Source: Spizellomyces punctatus DAOM BR117 (Eukaryota > Chytridiomycota > Chytridiomycetes > Spizellomycetales > Spizellomycetaceae). From it: DNA of 64,000 bases. The notes below the pieces were generated by a model. It made no database searches. It was not told where the DNA came from and saw only the letters and a program-made list of their open reading frames with translations. Positions 49,259 through 60,994 of the stretch are shown piece by piece. How positions within the stretch are numbered: position 1 is the stretch's first letter; the number at the start of each line of letters is the position of its first letter. The stretch spans positions 337,638-401,637 of the forward strand of contig NW_015971551.1 of assembly GCF_000182565.1 (NCBI RefSeq), in the 5' to 3' direction. The translations under genes and the position numbers were made by a program.

Positions 49259-50619
49259 TCTTTGCAGCAATGGCTTACACTGACAGCCCTCAGTCGCAAA
49301 ATCCTGTGTTAAGGCGTCTCAGCCTCACCGCGAGCTCGCCTGTCGCCACAGTCGAGAGACGAGGGAAGTGTCAAGAAGGCACGCAAATGCAACAGGTCTC
49401 ACCGCAATAGGCCAACCTACATAATTGGTAGAAGAAACAAGAACGGATGTGAGTGATACACAGGTAGTTGGAAGGTGGAAGTAGAAACTTTTTCGTGCCG
49501 CGAGGTCCGCGTCTTGTTACGAGGTCGCACACATGCGAACCATTCCTCCATGACAGCAATTCCCATTTTACCTTTCTTTGCCACAACTCCTGCCAGTGCA
49601 TCAAAGCGCAACAAGAGCGTTTGGCACTGAAAAAGAAGCAACCCCCTTGGACAGCTGCCCAGGAGTAGGTTGCCAGTCTTTTTTTAGTCTCAAGCCGGTC
49701 GGGATGGAGGAGCACCCCAGTGCACCCAATTCTCTACTGTCCCCACTAGCTTCAAATCTGGAAATCCTCTTATGCTCGGGTGCGTAAATGTATTTTTAAT
49801 TCCCGCTTGCAAAATGAGGTTGAGCGTGAAGACGCCACGATGTGTGCCAGTGTGCAAGTGTGCAAAACGAATTGGATCTTGGAATTTCGAGCTTTTATCC
49901 AAGGCGAGCAACCGTGCCACCAAGCAAATCGAATCGGCAATGAAAAAGTACTTGGATTCGGATTGTTAAAAGTATGGTGTGATTGTGAAGAAGTGGATTG
50001 CATTTCAAATGCGGCTAAGTGCATTAAATGCTCTCATAAGCAGACCTCCGACGCGTTCCCCAACGCGTCCGCAGCGTTTAAACACTCCTTGTCGAACGCA
50101 TGGGTGAGCTATCCGACAGTTTATGAATTGTAAGCGCTTGATGCTTGAGAATGCGCCAATTTGCTGAGCAAGGTTTGTTTAGCTCATTTATTCTAGCGGT
50201 GAAGGATGGCTTCGCCAATATTCGATGTATTGAGTACTACATTCATTGATGAGTTATGACTAGTCGCTACATGTATCGTCGATGCCATTGGAAATGTCAT
50301 ACTCGATGAAATCAGTTCCATTCTCATCGCCGTTTTCTACATGGGCTGTTATCTCCGCGCAACCTCTCGTATCTCGCTGTCATCACTTTCAACCGTTCCT
50401 TATTGTAGCCCCACGATCGCCTTTACTGTTATTAATAATTAACTCTAAATTGTCTGACACTGCTTTCTTTGAGGTCACAACACTCATTAGCACATCTCCC
50501 AAAAACACCGTTGGAGACGGGCTCGAAAAAAGTGGTGTTCATGGATCTTGCCATTACGTGATATGTCACGTGACAACTCCACTCTCGCGTTGACGATCGG
50601 TTAACGAAAGCCAGAACGA
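49259..50619. other. Divergent region, 1.36 kb; left part may hold upstream exon(s) of the C2H2 gene
   Basis: The minus strand has an open path near 49417-49641 with protein-like composition (FDALAGVVAKKGKMGIAVMEEWF), a candidate upstream exon of the C2H2 gene. From 49750 to 50560 nothing is supported. The palindrome at 50565 belongs to the promoter of the next gene. Confidence 0.4.
50565..50574. promoter_or_regulatory. GTCACGTGAC palindrome (CACGTG E-box) upstream of the CDF gene
   Basis: A perfect 10-bp palindrome with a central CACGTG lies 46-55 nt upstream of the CDF start codon. CACGTG is bound by bHLH factors; in fungi these include Cbf1 and Pho4 types. A related element ATTACGTGAT lies just upstream (about 50553-50562). 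Functional use is inferred from position and symmetry. Confidence 0.5.
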
Positions 50620-52149
50620 ATGCCCGAACTGCGAAGGAGTGCTCGCAAGATGTCGTTCCCCGAAACCCATATCCTGACTTCTATCTCCTCTGTAGCTAGA
50701 CCGCATGGTGCTTGTCCAGTGGGTCTGGATATAAACTTCCATGAAGAACTCAACCTTGCGACGCACAGTCCCTCCCCCATTTCCCCCATTCATACCACTG
50801 ATGTTGAGCAGGACTTGTTTACACGTCGAAATTCAGAAAGTGAAGTGAACGACCCCCTTCTACTGCAGCAACACAAGAAGCAGGCTGAAGAGCTCAATGA
50901 ACTACGCAAAAGAGGAAAGGCGGGAAAGCAATTGACTGCATTTTATGAGCGGCAGAACGAGTTAATTGACGACTTGCTACGGCCACCTGATACGAGGGAA
51001 GAAGGCGAAGCAAAAAATTTGGTGAAGCTCAAGGTTGCAGTGTATGGTTCACTGTTGGCAAATATTTGCTTGTTTGCCTTGCAACTCGTAGCAGCGATCC
51101 TATCTGGCTCATTGGCATTATTTGCAACAACGGCTGATGCTTTTATGGACCTTGCTTCTTCGGCGGTATTGGTATATACGGGCCGCGCAGCTCTTTCGCA
51201 AAATTTCCATCAGTATCCCACTGGGAAAACGAGAATGGAAACGGCTGGGATAATCGTCTTTGCCTCACTCATGGCTACGTTATCTGTGCAGTTGATGGTA
51301 AGACAGCTTGACGGCGGATAGATGGCAATTTGCCTGTTGTCTTCAATAGTTTTTTGTTCGGTAGGTGGAAGGGGCAAGGGCTCTCATTAGCAGCAGCCAT
51401 GAAGTCGATCTCTCGCCCTTATCCATTGGCTTGATAGCAGCAGCCATCGGTACGTTGCGTGTGTCTCATATCCAATATCAAAAACAACGATTGTTGACAT
51501 CAAACCGCTACCTCAGCAACCAAGGGCGTCCTCTACTTGTACTGTCAAGCTGTTTCCCAATACCCGTCCGCCAGAATTCTCGCGCAGGATCACCGCAATG
51601 ACATCTTCATGAATTCCATCGGAATTACACTTTCCGTTTTGGGCCAAAAAGTCGCATGGTGGCTAGATCCAGCGGTAATTGACATGAGCGCGAGGACTTG
51701 AAGCAACCGACTGACGTCTGGGATTTATTACAAAGGTGCGATATTGATCGCTGCTCTAATCCTCAGATCGTGGGCCGGAACCGCACATGGTAACTTCCTT
51801 GCCGTCGTTGTATGAAAATAAACATCTGATAACGCATTCTTTTTTAGAGCATATCCAATACATTGTGGGGAAGACAGCAGAGCCCGCTTTTCTGCAAAGG
51901 GTTACTTATCTCACGTTGACGCACGATCCCCGCATTCTACAGATTGATACCTGCCGTGCGTATCATGCTGGAAATAATTTTTTTGTCGAGGTGGACATTG
52001 TGCTGCCGCCCAACATGCTGTTGGCGGAGGCTCACGATATTGGAGAGGCATTGCAAATTAAGCTGGAGACTCTCCCGAACGTGGAGCGAGCATTTGTTCA
52101 TTTGGACTACGAGACGACACATGCTCCAGAGCATCGAAAGATGCGCTAA
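50620..52149 (+). CDS. Cation diffusion facilitator, Mn-type (DxxxD) CDF transporter
   Basis: Exons 50620-51297, 51365-51449, 51517-51674, 51736-51789 and 51848-52149 encode about 425 residues. The cytosolic N-terminus is 140 residues long. Membrane helices follow (VYGSLLANICLFALQLVAAI, SLALFATTADAFMDLASSAV, TAGIIVFASLMATLSVQLM and later ones). The two metal-site motifs are Asp173-AFM-Asp177 in helix 2 and Asp279-HRN-Asp283 in helix 5. DxxxD in both is characteristic of the manganese CDF subgroup; zinc CDFs have HxxxD. The C-terminal cytosolic domain (VTYLTLTHDPRILQIDTCRA, LPNVERAFVHLDYE) is the ferredoxin-like dimerisation domain. It probably moves Mn(II) into vacuole or Golgi in exchange for protons. 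Exon 3 ends in phase 0 but exon 4 must start in phase 1, so the 51675-51735 junction is one base out of frame as written. Confidence 0.9.
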
Positions 52150-52857
52150 GTAGAAGTATTCCATCTGACGTCCTGATTGAGATCAAGTGGAGCTTGAACC
52201 ACCGCTTCAAGATTAATGAACAGCAAATGAGCAGCCAGTATATTTCCTTGCTTATTTATTGTACTTAAAGAGGATGTTCCCCAAGGTGCCATACATTGCC
52301 TTATGAAAATGTAATTTACCTTAATATACTATAAAAATCACTCACTGAAAATGAGATTGGCCTCCATTGATTGATTGATCACTCTCAAATATAGCTAAAA
52401 TTAGCACGCTGTACGGCACTTCTTCTATAGTCTCTAAGATGGGTATCGTCGTAGCAAATGTTGCCAGTAGGGCGGCCATCAGCAATTACATCAACTGAAG
52501 GAATTCAGTAGATGGGTATAAAATTTCAGTCTCTCGCAAATACATTGCTAACGCCACGGTTTTGAATTGATCTTCGACACATCTGAAGTGTTAGGGCGAG
52601 TACGAGATGATGATCTTGCGAAGGAAGGATCCAGTTCCCTCAGCTCGTTTAACGTACGCTGTTGCAAGCTCTCTCAACCCATCCTCCATGCGCGTGGGGG
52701 ACAGCACAGACCACTTCCTGCGCCACATCGGCTTTCGTAATGCCAACCCCGCCCGCGCGATCAAACTTACGCGCCAGCCTTCGGTTTCCGTTGTGACTAC
52801 CAATTGAACATCTTCTCCATATGTTCAACAAGTATACCATTTTCACACATTCCCACT
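52150..52857. other. Intergenic, 0.7 kb, possible 5' exon of the pecanex gene
   Basis: 52150-52560 is AT-rich and empty. Between 52591 and 52807 both strands have open frames with plausible composition: plus strand MMILRRKDPVPSARLTYAVA, minus strand VSLIARAGLALRKPMWRRKW. Neither can be joined confidently to a neighbour, so I do not call a gene. Confidence 0.35.
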
Positions 52858-55800
52858 ATGCCCGCGCCTTTGCTAAATGAGTACAAGAGCAAATTCGCAT
52901 TTCGTCGATTTGTTCGAACACTTTCTGGCGGCCCACAACTTGCACCACCTGATACTCCAACTTCAAATGCAGTTGCATTATACGCGTTACAGGGATTTGT
53001 ATACTTTATTCCATGGGTGGGTGCGGCTATAGTGTATGGTATATGGGGTGATGCGGGATGTGGATTTGGTAGTGGGCCAAATGTCGGGTACGGAGGTGAG
53101 GTGAGAGCGTGGAGTGTGCGGTGTTCCCTTTTGATTGGCACTATCTGAGCATACATAGCCGAGATGAGCTATACTCCTAACTATCATCTTTTTATCTAGC
53201 CTTGATGCTGGTCCTGATCATATTCCTACATATGCCGTCGTACATTTCCCTTCGCCGCCGTCACGCCCCTGCTGTAAATACCAATGTGCTGCCAAGTGAT
53301 GCAGAAGAGCTTCCACTGCAAGGGCCCTTGATGGTATCCGCCTATACCTATGCAATTGAAGAATTCCAAGAGCTGAAAAATGGGCTGTGGGTTGCACATA
53401 GAGTCATGCAAACTGTTCTCTCAGGATTCTTTCTGAGTGCGTGCCTAGCATACTTAGCGCCTGGGACCTTAAGAGAACGGTGAGCTGCCCGTCTTAATTA
53501 ATGTTGTAGATCTGAACTCATATCTTGCACAAGATATGGGAGCAATGGTGCTGCATGGGTGATGTACGCTTTGGGTTGGATCACAGTATTGATGGCGCAA
53601 TGGTCGCTGACTTGGTAAGTAATGAAGTAAGCCAAGTTTGTCTGTCCTAAAACGTGCTTGTTGACTGGCGTTGCAGTACTCCACCACCAGAACCGAATAC
53701 GTAAGTGTTGCTACTGTGGGCTTGTTCCAATGCTTCGCGCATATCAAATTGACAAATGCTGGGGACAAATGTGCCGCTAGATACTACACGGAAGATCCAT
53801 GGAAGATAGACATTTACACTCGGCCCTTTTATCTCATATTACTGCTCATTATTGGTGGACTACAAGTAGGTGACACGTCAATCATCCAGTTACGGTATTT
53901 GGGACGAATCCGACGCTAATATTGCCTATCCGCCTGTTAGATCTGGATCCCCCAGCTTGATATTGCCAATTTTTATCTGTGCATTCTATGGGTAATATTT
54001 CCCCTCTTATGGACAACTGGAATTGCTCCTTCACTGAGAATCTTTCTAGCAACCGCGTTTGAAAAGGTGAGGTTCAAGTGAGAACCTACCATGAAGTGAC
54101 CAACTTAAAGATATCCAATAGGCGCATACAGTACTTACCGCGGCGTCTCCGACGCTTTCCCCGAAACGCACTGCCCTCCTTTTCCTCTTTACAACCGTAC
54201 CTAGCATTGCAGTCACTTGCATCCTTCTCGTTTGCGTCTCGCCACTTGCTGCATTGTGCTTTTCAGCGATAGCAGGATGTATTGTCGCAAGTCGAGTGTG
54301 GCTAGACTGGAGAACCGTTCGTACCAGCCGAACAAACGACTTTCCACATCTCATAGCACAAGTACGCCCGAGCATCGAATCACTCTACCTTTGCATCCGT
54401 TTGGTTATCTTGGCTGCTGTCGTTGCTGCCATCGGTGAAACATCGGACGACCTGATGGAGCATCCAGCGACAGTTGTTCTTCTTATCCTGGTGATACTTT
54501 TAACGTCTCTGCTCATAACCTCTCACGAGCTACAGCAAGTCCATATTCCCAGTTGTTTGCCGGTGCTGCGCAATCCATTACGAAGTTTCATTGGGCATGG
54601 CGACGCTATCCGCCAGCGAATAGTCCGAAATTTTGGCATTTTGCATATGCTCGCTTACCACTGCTTACCGTACGCTGTAACGGGGTGGATCCTGGCAGAG
54701 GCTTTAGAAGACTTCGGTACTCGGTCGAACAAACCATATCGGGAAGCGTGGTTTTGGGCCGGCCTTATGCTAATGAGAGCGTTCAGGTATGCCTGGATTG
54801 GACCGGGCACGGCGGGAATTGTAATTTGCGGTGTTGCTATCGTGGACGCCGGAGTCGAGTACGGCAACTGGTGGTTAGGGCTAAACGTTGGTACAAGAAT
54901 ATTGATTGTCTCCATCGTATGGGAAGCCGCAGTAAGGGCGTGGTGGAAATGCGGATTTTGGGTGATGGCATTAGCTGGTTTTCTGGTAAGTTTTAGCCGG
55001 GCGTAATTTGTGGCTCTCGTTTAATATAGTGGTGGTTTTCTCCTTTAGTTTAACAAAAAAGAGCGACGACCTCAATGGTATCTCTATCTGCTCGTCAGCA
55101 TGATAGTGACACCGCCGGTGATCGTTGTTAGTAGCGTAATCGATGCTCCCATGCTCCCCGTCATGGGGTTGCCCATATTCTGGATGGGGTTTCCTAGACC
55201 AGCACGATTTTGGCCTTCATTGGGTATGGGACATGAACCGAGCGTCCACGATATGCTTCGTTGTAGTTCAACTTACTCTATTAAGCAGACCGCGATTATG
55301 TCCCGTCTTCCGATTCCCTTCTCTATTCAAGCCTTCTGCCTAAACTTCTTCCCAAGCTGTCTGCTCAAATCTCACAGGGCGCACTTCCATCAATTTCACC
55401 ATCCAGCAACATGTTACTTATCCGCCTCGATTCTCGTCTATTGATCGTCCGCTGTGTGGAATGTTACTTTGAGGGCGTCATGTGTCTTATAGCAGGTGTC
55501 GAACTTGAGCCGACTAGCTGCCATGCGTTAGAAGGAACTGAGGTAGACAACATTTTGGAGGGTGTGTTAACTGGCAAAGACTTGAAGTTGGGGAATAGTA
55601 ACATTTGGAAAACTCTGAAGGTGCGCCCAGTTTTTCACCTGTTCATCGTCGCTGCAGTGCTAAACAATTTCGTTTCGGATTGCAGCCTAAAGGCGTAGTG
55701 AAAACTGACACATACATCAGCACACGGACTGTCGTCACAGGCGTCCTTGATCACCCAAGTGTTCTTCGGCAAATTCCGGCAGTCTTCATGAAAGCATTGG

Positions 55801-57206
55801 TATGGTGCTTTGCTCGGAAACTAGGCCCGCAAGATGTTAAAAGGTGCTTTCGAAGCAGATGCGCATCCAAACATTGGAAATATTATTTACTCTTGCCCTA
55901 TTGTGTCAGGTTTGCATCAACCATACCTCACCTAAACCGAGAAGTCATCCAAGCGTGCATGCCTCTGTTCCCTGCGAAATGGTACGACTTCTTGGAGTTT
56001 CTTAAAGCACGGAAAAGGCATCATTCGGTGGCAGACATCAAGAATGAGATGGAATGTGAAAGCCAAAACAATTCAATGGAAGCTGCAGCCCTTCTTGCTA
56101 GTGTTTGCTATGCAGTTGTGTTTGGCATCAGTAAGTTGTTCGGTTCACACGGCGATTGGGGGGTATTGAAAAGAAAGAATTCCAACTTTATTCATCTCCC
56201 TGACCTGTCTCGCACGCAGATACGCCGACTGCCGCGCCTTCACCAGTTGCCGACCTCCGTACTCTTTTTCGCATTTATCATGGTGACCTACCCTCCCTTC
56301 CCTCAGCAGGTCGCCTTTGGCTTGATGCTGCCGACCATTCGGAGCTTCGTTGGATTTGCTTGGTGTCGTTTCGGTGGGCGGTCAGGACAATCTACGAGCG
56401 AGCAGGGGAAGAACCCCAGGAAGAGGAGTTTGATGATATTAACGTAAGTGAAGAAACTGCTCGCCCGCTGGCTCGCTGTACTTGTAAAGTAATGCGTTAT
56501 TTATAGGCGCTTTTCGAAGCATATGATACCGTGCATCACACCTCCCTTGACCCGTCTTCTTTGCTGTCTAATCCGCTGCCATTCGATACGGCATCAACAC
56601 CTACTGCCTGGCGTAGTGTGCTTGCGCGCGGCGGAGAATCATTATTTGGGATGTATCTGCAAGCAGACGGCATGCGAGGCAATACTGTGGGAGTCCGGAT
56701 GATCAAAAAGGAGAGAGATGTATGTTGTTGGGTGGGCGAAGTGAACGGAGAAGCAGTTAGAGTAAGTCAGCTTAAACAATTATGGCATCGTTCACTTGCT
56801 AGATGATTATTTTTAAATGTTTCCGATTGACTACTTTGGTAGGGCATCTGGGCGAACCTCGTTTTTGAGCTGCTCTATTTAACAAACGACGATGATGGTG
56901 TGTTCCTGCTTTGGTTTTCTGTTCAGGCAACTCATCATGTCATTTACTTTCCTGATTTCTTTCCTTCTTTTCATCTCAGAGCGATACAGCATTCAAGCTC
57001 ACCCGGTACGAGAGCAGTCTTATCAATCACAGTGGTTTTCACACTATCTGACATCATACTTTCCTTAGCTACTACTCCGAAATCTCACAGTGCAAACGTC
57101 CAATCCGCCATTGGGCTATCCATTGTATCTCGGACACGGTGCAATATCTCTACCTATATGGGGAACTGGTGCCAGGAGGGACAGACGAGTGAATATCGAA
57201 GGTTGA
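52858..57206 (+). CDS. Pecanex-like multi-pass membrane protein
   Basis: Fifteen exons (52858-53095, 53200-53479, 53534-53614, 53677-53700, 53781-53865, 53941-54066, 54122-54985, 55049-55223, 55289-55620, 55686-56130, 56220-56443, 56507-56761, 56843-56897, 56980-57005, 57069-57206) sum to 3348 nt, 1115 residues, fully in phase. The first 620 residues hold many membrane helices. The rest matches the conserved pecanex C-terminal region: DAPMLPVMGLPIFWMGFPRP followed by ARFWP, SLLYSSLLPKLLP, GVELEPTSCHALEGTEVD, the SELRWICLVSFRWAVR helix, ERYSIQAHPLLLRN and NPPLGYPLYLG. Pecanex acts in Notch signalling in Drosophila, probably through the ER; its biochemical role is unknown. An additional 5' exon upstream of 52858 is possible. 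Confidence 0.82.
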
Positions 57207-57463
57207 TTGACGGGGAAAGATGGCGAAGGTGTGCAGGCACCCTGTAGCGTCAAAGGAACACAACCTTTCAAAGATACAAACTATGACTTTTTGAAACCTG
57301 CCTATAGCAGCACAGGGGCCTGCATCAGTGGATGTCTGGGCCGAGATGGAAACCTTAGTTTGATTTCTATAATATTTAGGTGGCATTAAGACCGTGGGTA
57401 TAGTAAGGCGTCTGCCTGCCATGATGAATAGGTCAATGTCCAACAGTAGCGGGCGATCCAATG

Positions 57464-60400
57464 TCAAATCCTTTCAATGAGCCGTTCGGAAGGGTTCTCT
57501 CCTAGCCTCTCACTAACCCATTGCAGAACTTCATCACCTCTCTCAGTTCTAAAAAAATATCCGGTGGTAGCCCTTTCAAGCCCTCTTTTTAATCCGATTA
57601 GAAGCCTATCTGCTTCTCCTGGCTTTTCCTGACTATCCCGCTTCCTGGCAAAATCGTCCCACTGCTCAATAATTTTCATGTCAGGGCATCCCGCAATAGC
57701 GTTCTCTACAGCGACTGCCATCCGTCCACTTTTGGAGCTCGAATAAAAATCGAAGATAAATGGCAGTAAATGGGAACACGCTAAAGGGGAGGCAGTCGCC
57801 ACCGTCTCGATGGCTGACATGCGTTCCGAGGGTGAAACGAGGTCCTGCTTTTGGAGCAGGTCAAGTAGGCGATCAATTTGGGCGCTATCTTGTGTGCTTG
57901 CAAGTGCGCTCAAAATGTCTCCTGCCGGCTTGGGTCCCGATTGTTTTGTGTACAAATCGAACATAATATCAAAATTCTTCGAGGTATTTCGAACCGCTGC
58001 GATGTAAACGAGATCCAGAAGCTCTTCCGATGGCAAATCATCCTCTTTATTATCCAAAAGAGCTGAAAAATACCGCATTGCTTGGGAGGTAACTTGTTGC
58101 TCTTGCATATCAATAGCGAGTGACAAAATCGCTCGGCGCATAAGATCCTGCATATGTTGATCGTTACTGTTACCGGCCTTGGCCTTCCATCCAACCTTTA
58201 CTACAATATCTTCCAGGAGGCGGCGGAACCAGGCTCTCACGCTATTTGCCGCGACATGGTAACCCAGACTTTTTTCCAACTCCTTTAATGCGTCACTAGC
58301 CGTCAGCCAGACGATCGGATCAGTTTCACGTTTCAGGAACAGCAGGCATGGAAATCCATCCTGGGCGATTACCCTATTTGAAAGCACCAGTGCAATAACA
58401 TCAGATACAATTCCTGCACGATCTGCAGGTCGTAGACTGGTTGGATTGGTCAACAGCAATTCGGAAAGCAGTTTATAAGTTGTTGCTCCATATTGTGTGC
58501 GATAAAATCCTGTACGATTGGGATTTGCTAGGATAAGGGATTCCGGAGAAAGCTCGGATATGGGAAATAAGCTTGTCGGGTCCCGTAAGGTGACGGAATG
58601 CACAGATTTGACATCCGAAAGAATTGCAAACTCAAAGGGCACGACCCAAGTTTGATCTTCGGTGTTCTCCGGGCTTGCCCAAAGCGTGAATCGACGTTGG
58701 CTCAACCGGAGGACACCATTTTCAGGGATAACAGTGATAACGGGATATCCAGGGCGGGAAACCCATGTGTCCATCATGGAACGCACCACGTTATGATCTC
58801 CATCGACCGTCCCAACAATAGCGGACATGTCAGCCCACAGATCTGCGGTGGTAGCAACGCCAAAGCGACATCGGGTCAGGTATTTCCTTATTCCTTGGCA
58901 GAATCCTCCGCACATATGCCTATCGTCAGTCTTTGAATTCATCCACGACTTCAGCATTCCAACAATTGCAGCCCCCTTATCGTATGTGATATCGTCAAAT
59001 ATCCTGGGAATCGTGCGTTGGTCATCGACCGCCATGGTAACAGGATGGGTGAAGGAGGATGAATCCGCCCGGAATGCCAGCACATGTTCCATGTAAAAAA
59101 ATTGTGACTCAAGATCCCATGAAGGCTCAATGGCAGAAACTGCCTGGTATTGCATAAACTCTGCGAACCCTTCATTAAGCCACCTATAAACAAAATTATT
59201 AGACTTGTTCGTAGAATAGATGAAGACGTAAATGCTTACAGATCGTTCCACCATCTCATCGTGACAATATCACCAAACCACTGAAAACCCACGTCATTAG
59301 CACAGAATTACTTAATTAAATTGATCAAGACACAACCTGGTGTGCGATTTCATGTGCCACCAGCAATGCAATAGTTTGCTTATCTTCCGCTGAAGAGGTC
59401 TCAGACGACATTAGCAAGTCTTCTTCGAAGATCATCAAGCCAAAATTTTCCATAGCGTCGCCTTGGAAAAATCAAATACGTTCATCAAATGAAGAGTGCG
59501 CGGGACTTTGCAGGAAACTCACCTGAGAAATCTGGCATCGGAAACAAATCGAGTTTTGGCAGCGGGAACGGAATTCCATATTGACTTTCAAAAAATTCAA
59601 GTGACCGCAGCGCCACGTGTAAGGGATATCTAGTAGCTAATGTTCAGCTGTTTACATGGAACCCCCGGGTTACGTTGCAAAGATAATGGTAACGAACCGT
59701 GCGTCGCTCTGTTGACCAGGTCTAAAGAATACTCTCATGTCTACTCCGCTTTCTGTCTTGTTTTCCACACTCTTGAAATCCCCGATCGCCCAAGCGGCCA
59801 GATAAGTGCTCATCGGCGGGGTCGGTTGGAACTCAAACCGCGTGAATCGCGCACCATCTGCGCTCGCATCCAAATCATGTATTCTCGCAGCGGGCATGTT
59901 CGACAATGCATACAACCCCTTCCTTACTGTGATGGCGACGCGGAATTCCGCTTTCAAGGATGGCTCGTCAAAGCACGGAAACGCATGCCGAGCCCAAAAA
60001 GGTTCAAAATGCGTTGCAGCAACGTATCGTACTTCATCCGTTGATGCGTCGCGGTACGGGCTGCGGTAGAATCCATGCATTGTTCTATCTCCAATGTGTC
60101 CTTTATAGCTGATTACGAGGGTATAATTCATGGGGCGAATGACCTTTGAAAAGTGAAGAATAGTCATCCCATTGTCTGGGTCGGACGCGGCACTAGACGG
60201 AAAAACGATTGTGTTGCTGGCAAGGTGATGGACGAATGTATCTGAGAGTTCAAGCCCAACCGAGTGGAATGTGATATTGCTCGTGGACTCCAGAACTTCA
60301 ATTGTAACATTCGCCTGTCCATTGAATATAGCGGTCTCCAAGTCTGCCATAAAATCGAGGGTATAAGTTCGAGCAACAATCGAGGTTGGAAGCCAAGTCC

Positions 60401-60851
60401 CCGGCTGGCGTGCCTGGGTAGGTTCATGCCGTGTGAAGGCTTTCAGAATAATAAGGAAGAGAATCGTTGAAGCTACAACAGTTGCCAATGGTATCATCCA
60501 TTTGCGCTGTCGGCGGAAGTGTGAGGTAGTTAGCAGTTCCCTGTCGCTGGGAAACAGTGTTCCCCAGGAAATCTGTCGGCGCCCTCGATTTGTTTCCTGT
60601 CCGGGTAGCAGTGGATCCAGCTCTTGGGGGACATCCATGTTACGAACATTTTCTTCAGGGTCGCGACGGACTCGTTCGAGAGGGGCATCGCGAGATGCGT
60701 TGGACGACATTGGACTGAACAGCGCGGGGCGAGTTTGGGCGTGTTTTCTTGGTGAGTCAGCAGCGAGCGCCTCACTGACTTGCCCATTTCTTGGTTGCAA
60801 AACACCCCGATTTACGCCCTCCAAAGTATTTAAATTCATCAGGGATGTCAT
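57464..60851 (-). CDS. M1-family zinc aminopeptidase, type II membrane protein
   Basis: Five exons on the minus strand (59698-60851, 59523-59629, 59337-59461, 59240-59280, 57464-59183) sum to 3147 nt, 1048 residues. A 118-residue cytosolic tail precedes one membrane helix (about 119-138, MIPLATVVASTILFLIILKA), so the catalytic part faces the lumen or outside. Zinc is bound by His457-Glu458-x2-His461 and Glu480 (WLNEGFAEF); Glu458 is the catalytic base. The exopeptidase motif reads Asp422-Ala-Met-Glu-Asn rather than GAMEN. The transition-state tyrosine is in ITYDKGAAIVGML. The C-terminal half is the helical ERAP1-like domain. The family removes N-terminal residues from peptides. Start codons at 60839 and 60986 are alternatives; 60851 fits best. 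The gene is convergent with the pecanex gene. Confidence 0.93.
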
Positions 60852-60994
60852 AATCCGAGCATGTGTTGGGGGAGCATTCTCCCATCTCTCAATATGGCAA
60901 TAAACAGCAGGAAAAAACATGACAGGTAGGTTTAAATGTTTAGCCCTATATTGACTCCACAATATACACCAACCCCTCACAAACATCAGGACAT

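Noticed and set aside
52797-53156. 119-residue minus-strand frame over the start of the pecanex-like gene
   Set aside because: Antisense to exon 1, which encodes a membrane helix and splices in phase into the next exons.
55605-56447. One continuous 280-residue frame spanning pecanex exons 10-11
   Set aside because: The second half is in the wrong frame. Splicing out 56131-56219 gives the conserved SELRWICLVSFRWAVR sequence, which the unspliced frame does not.
57006-57068. Read-through of pecanex exon 14 to the TAG at 57066
   Set aside because: A good donor at 57006 and acceptor ending at 57068 join ERYSIQAHP to LLLRN..NPPLGYPLYL, which matches the family; the read-through tail does not.
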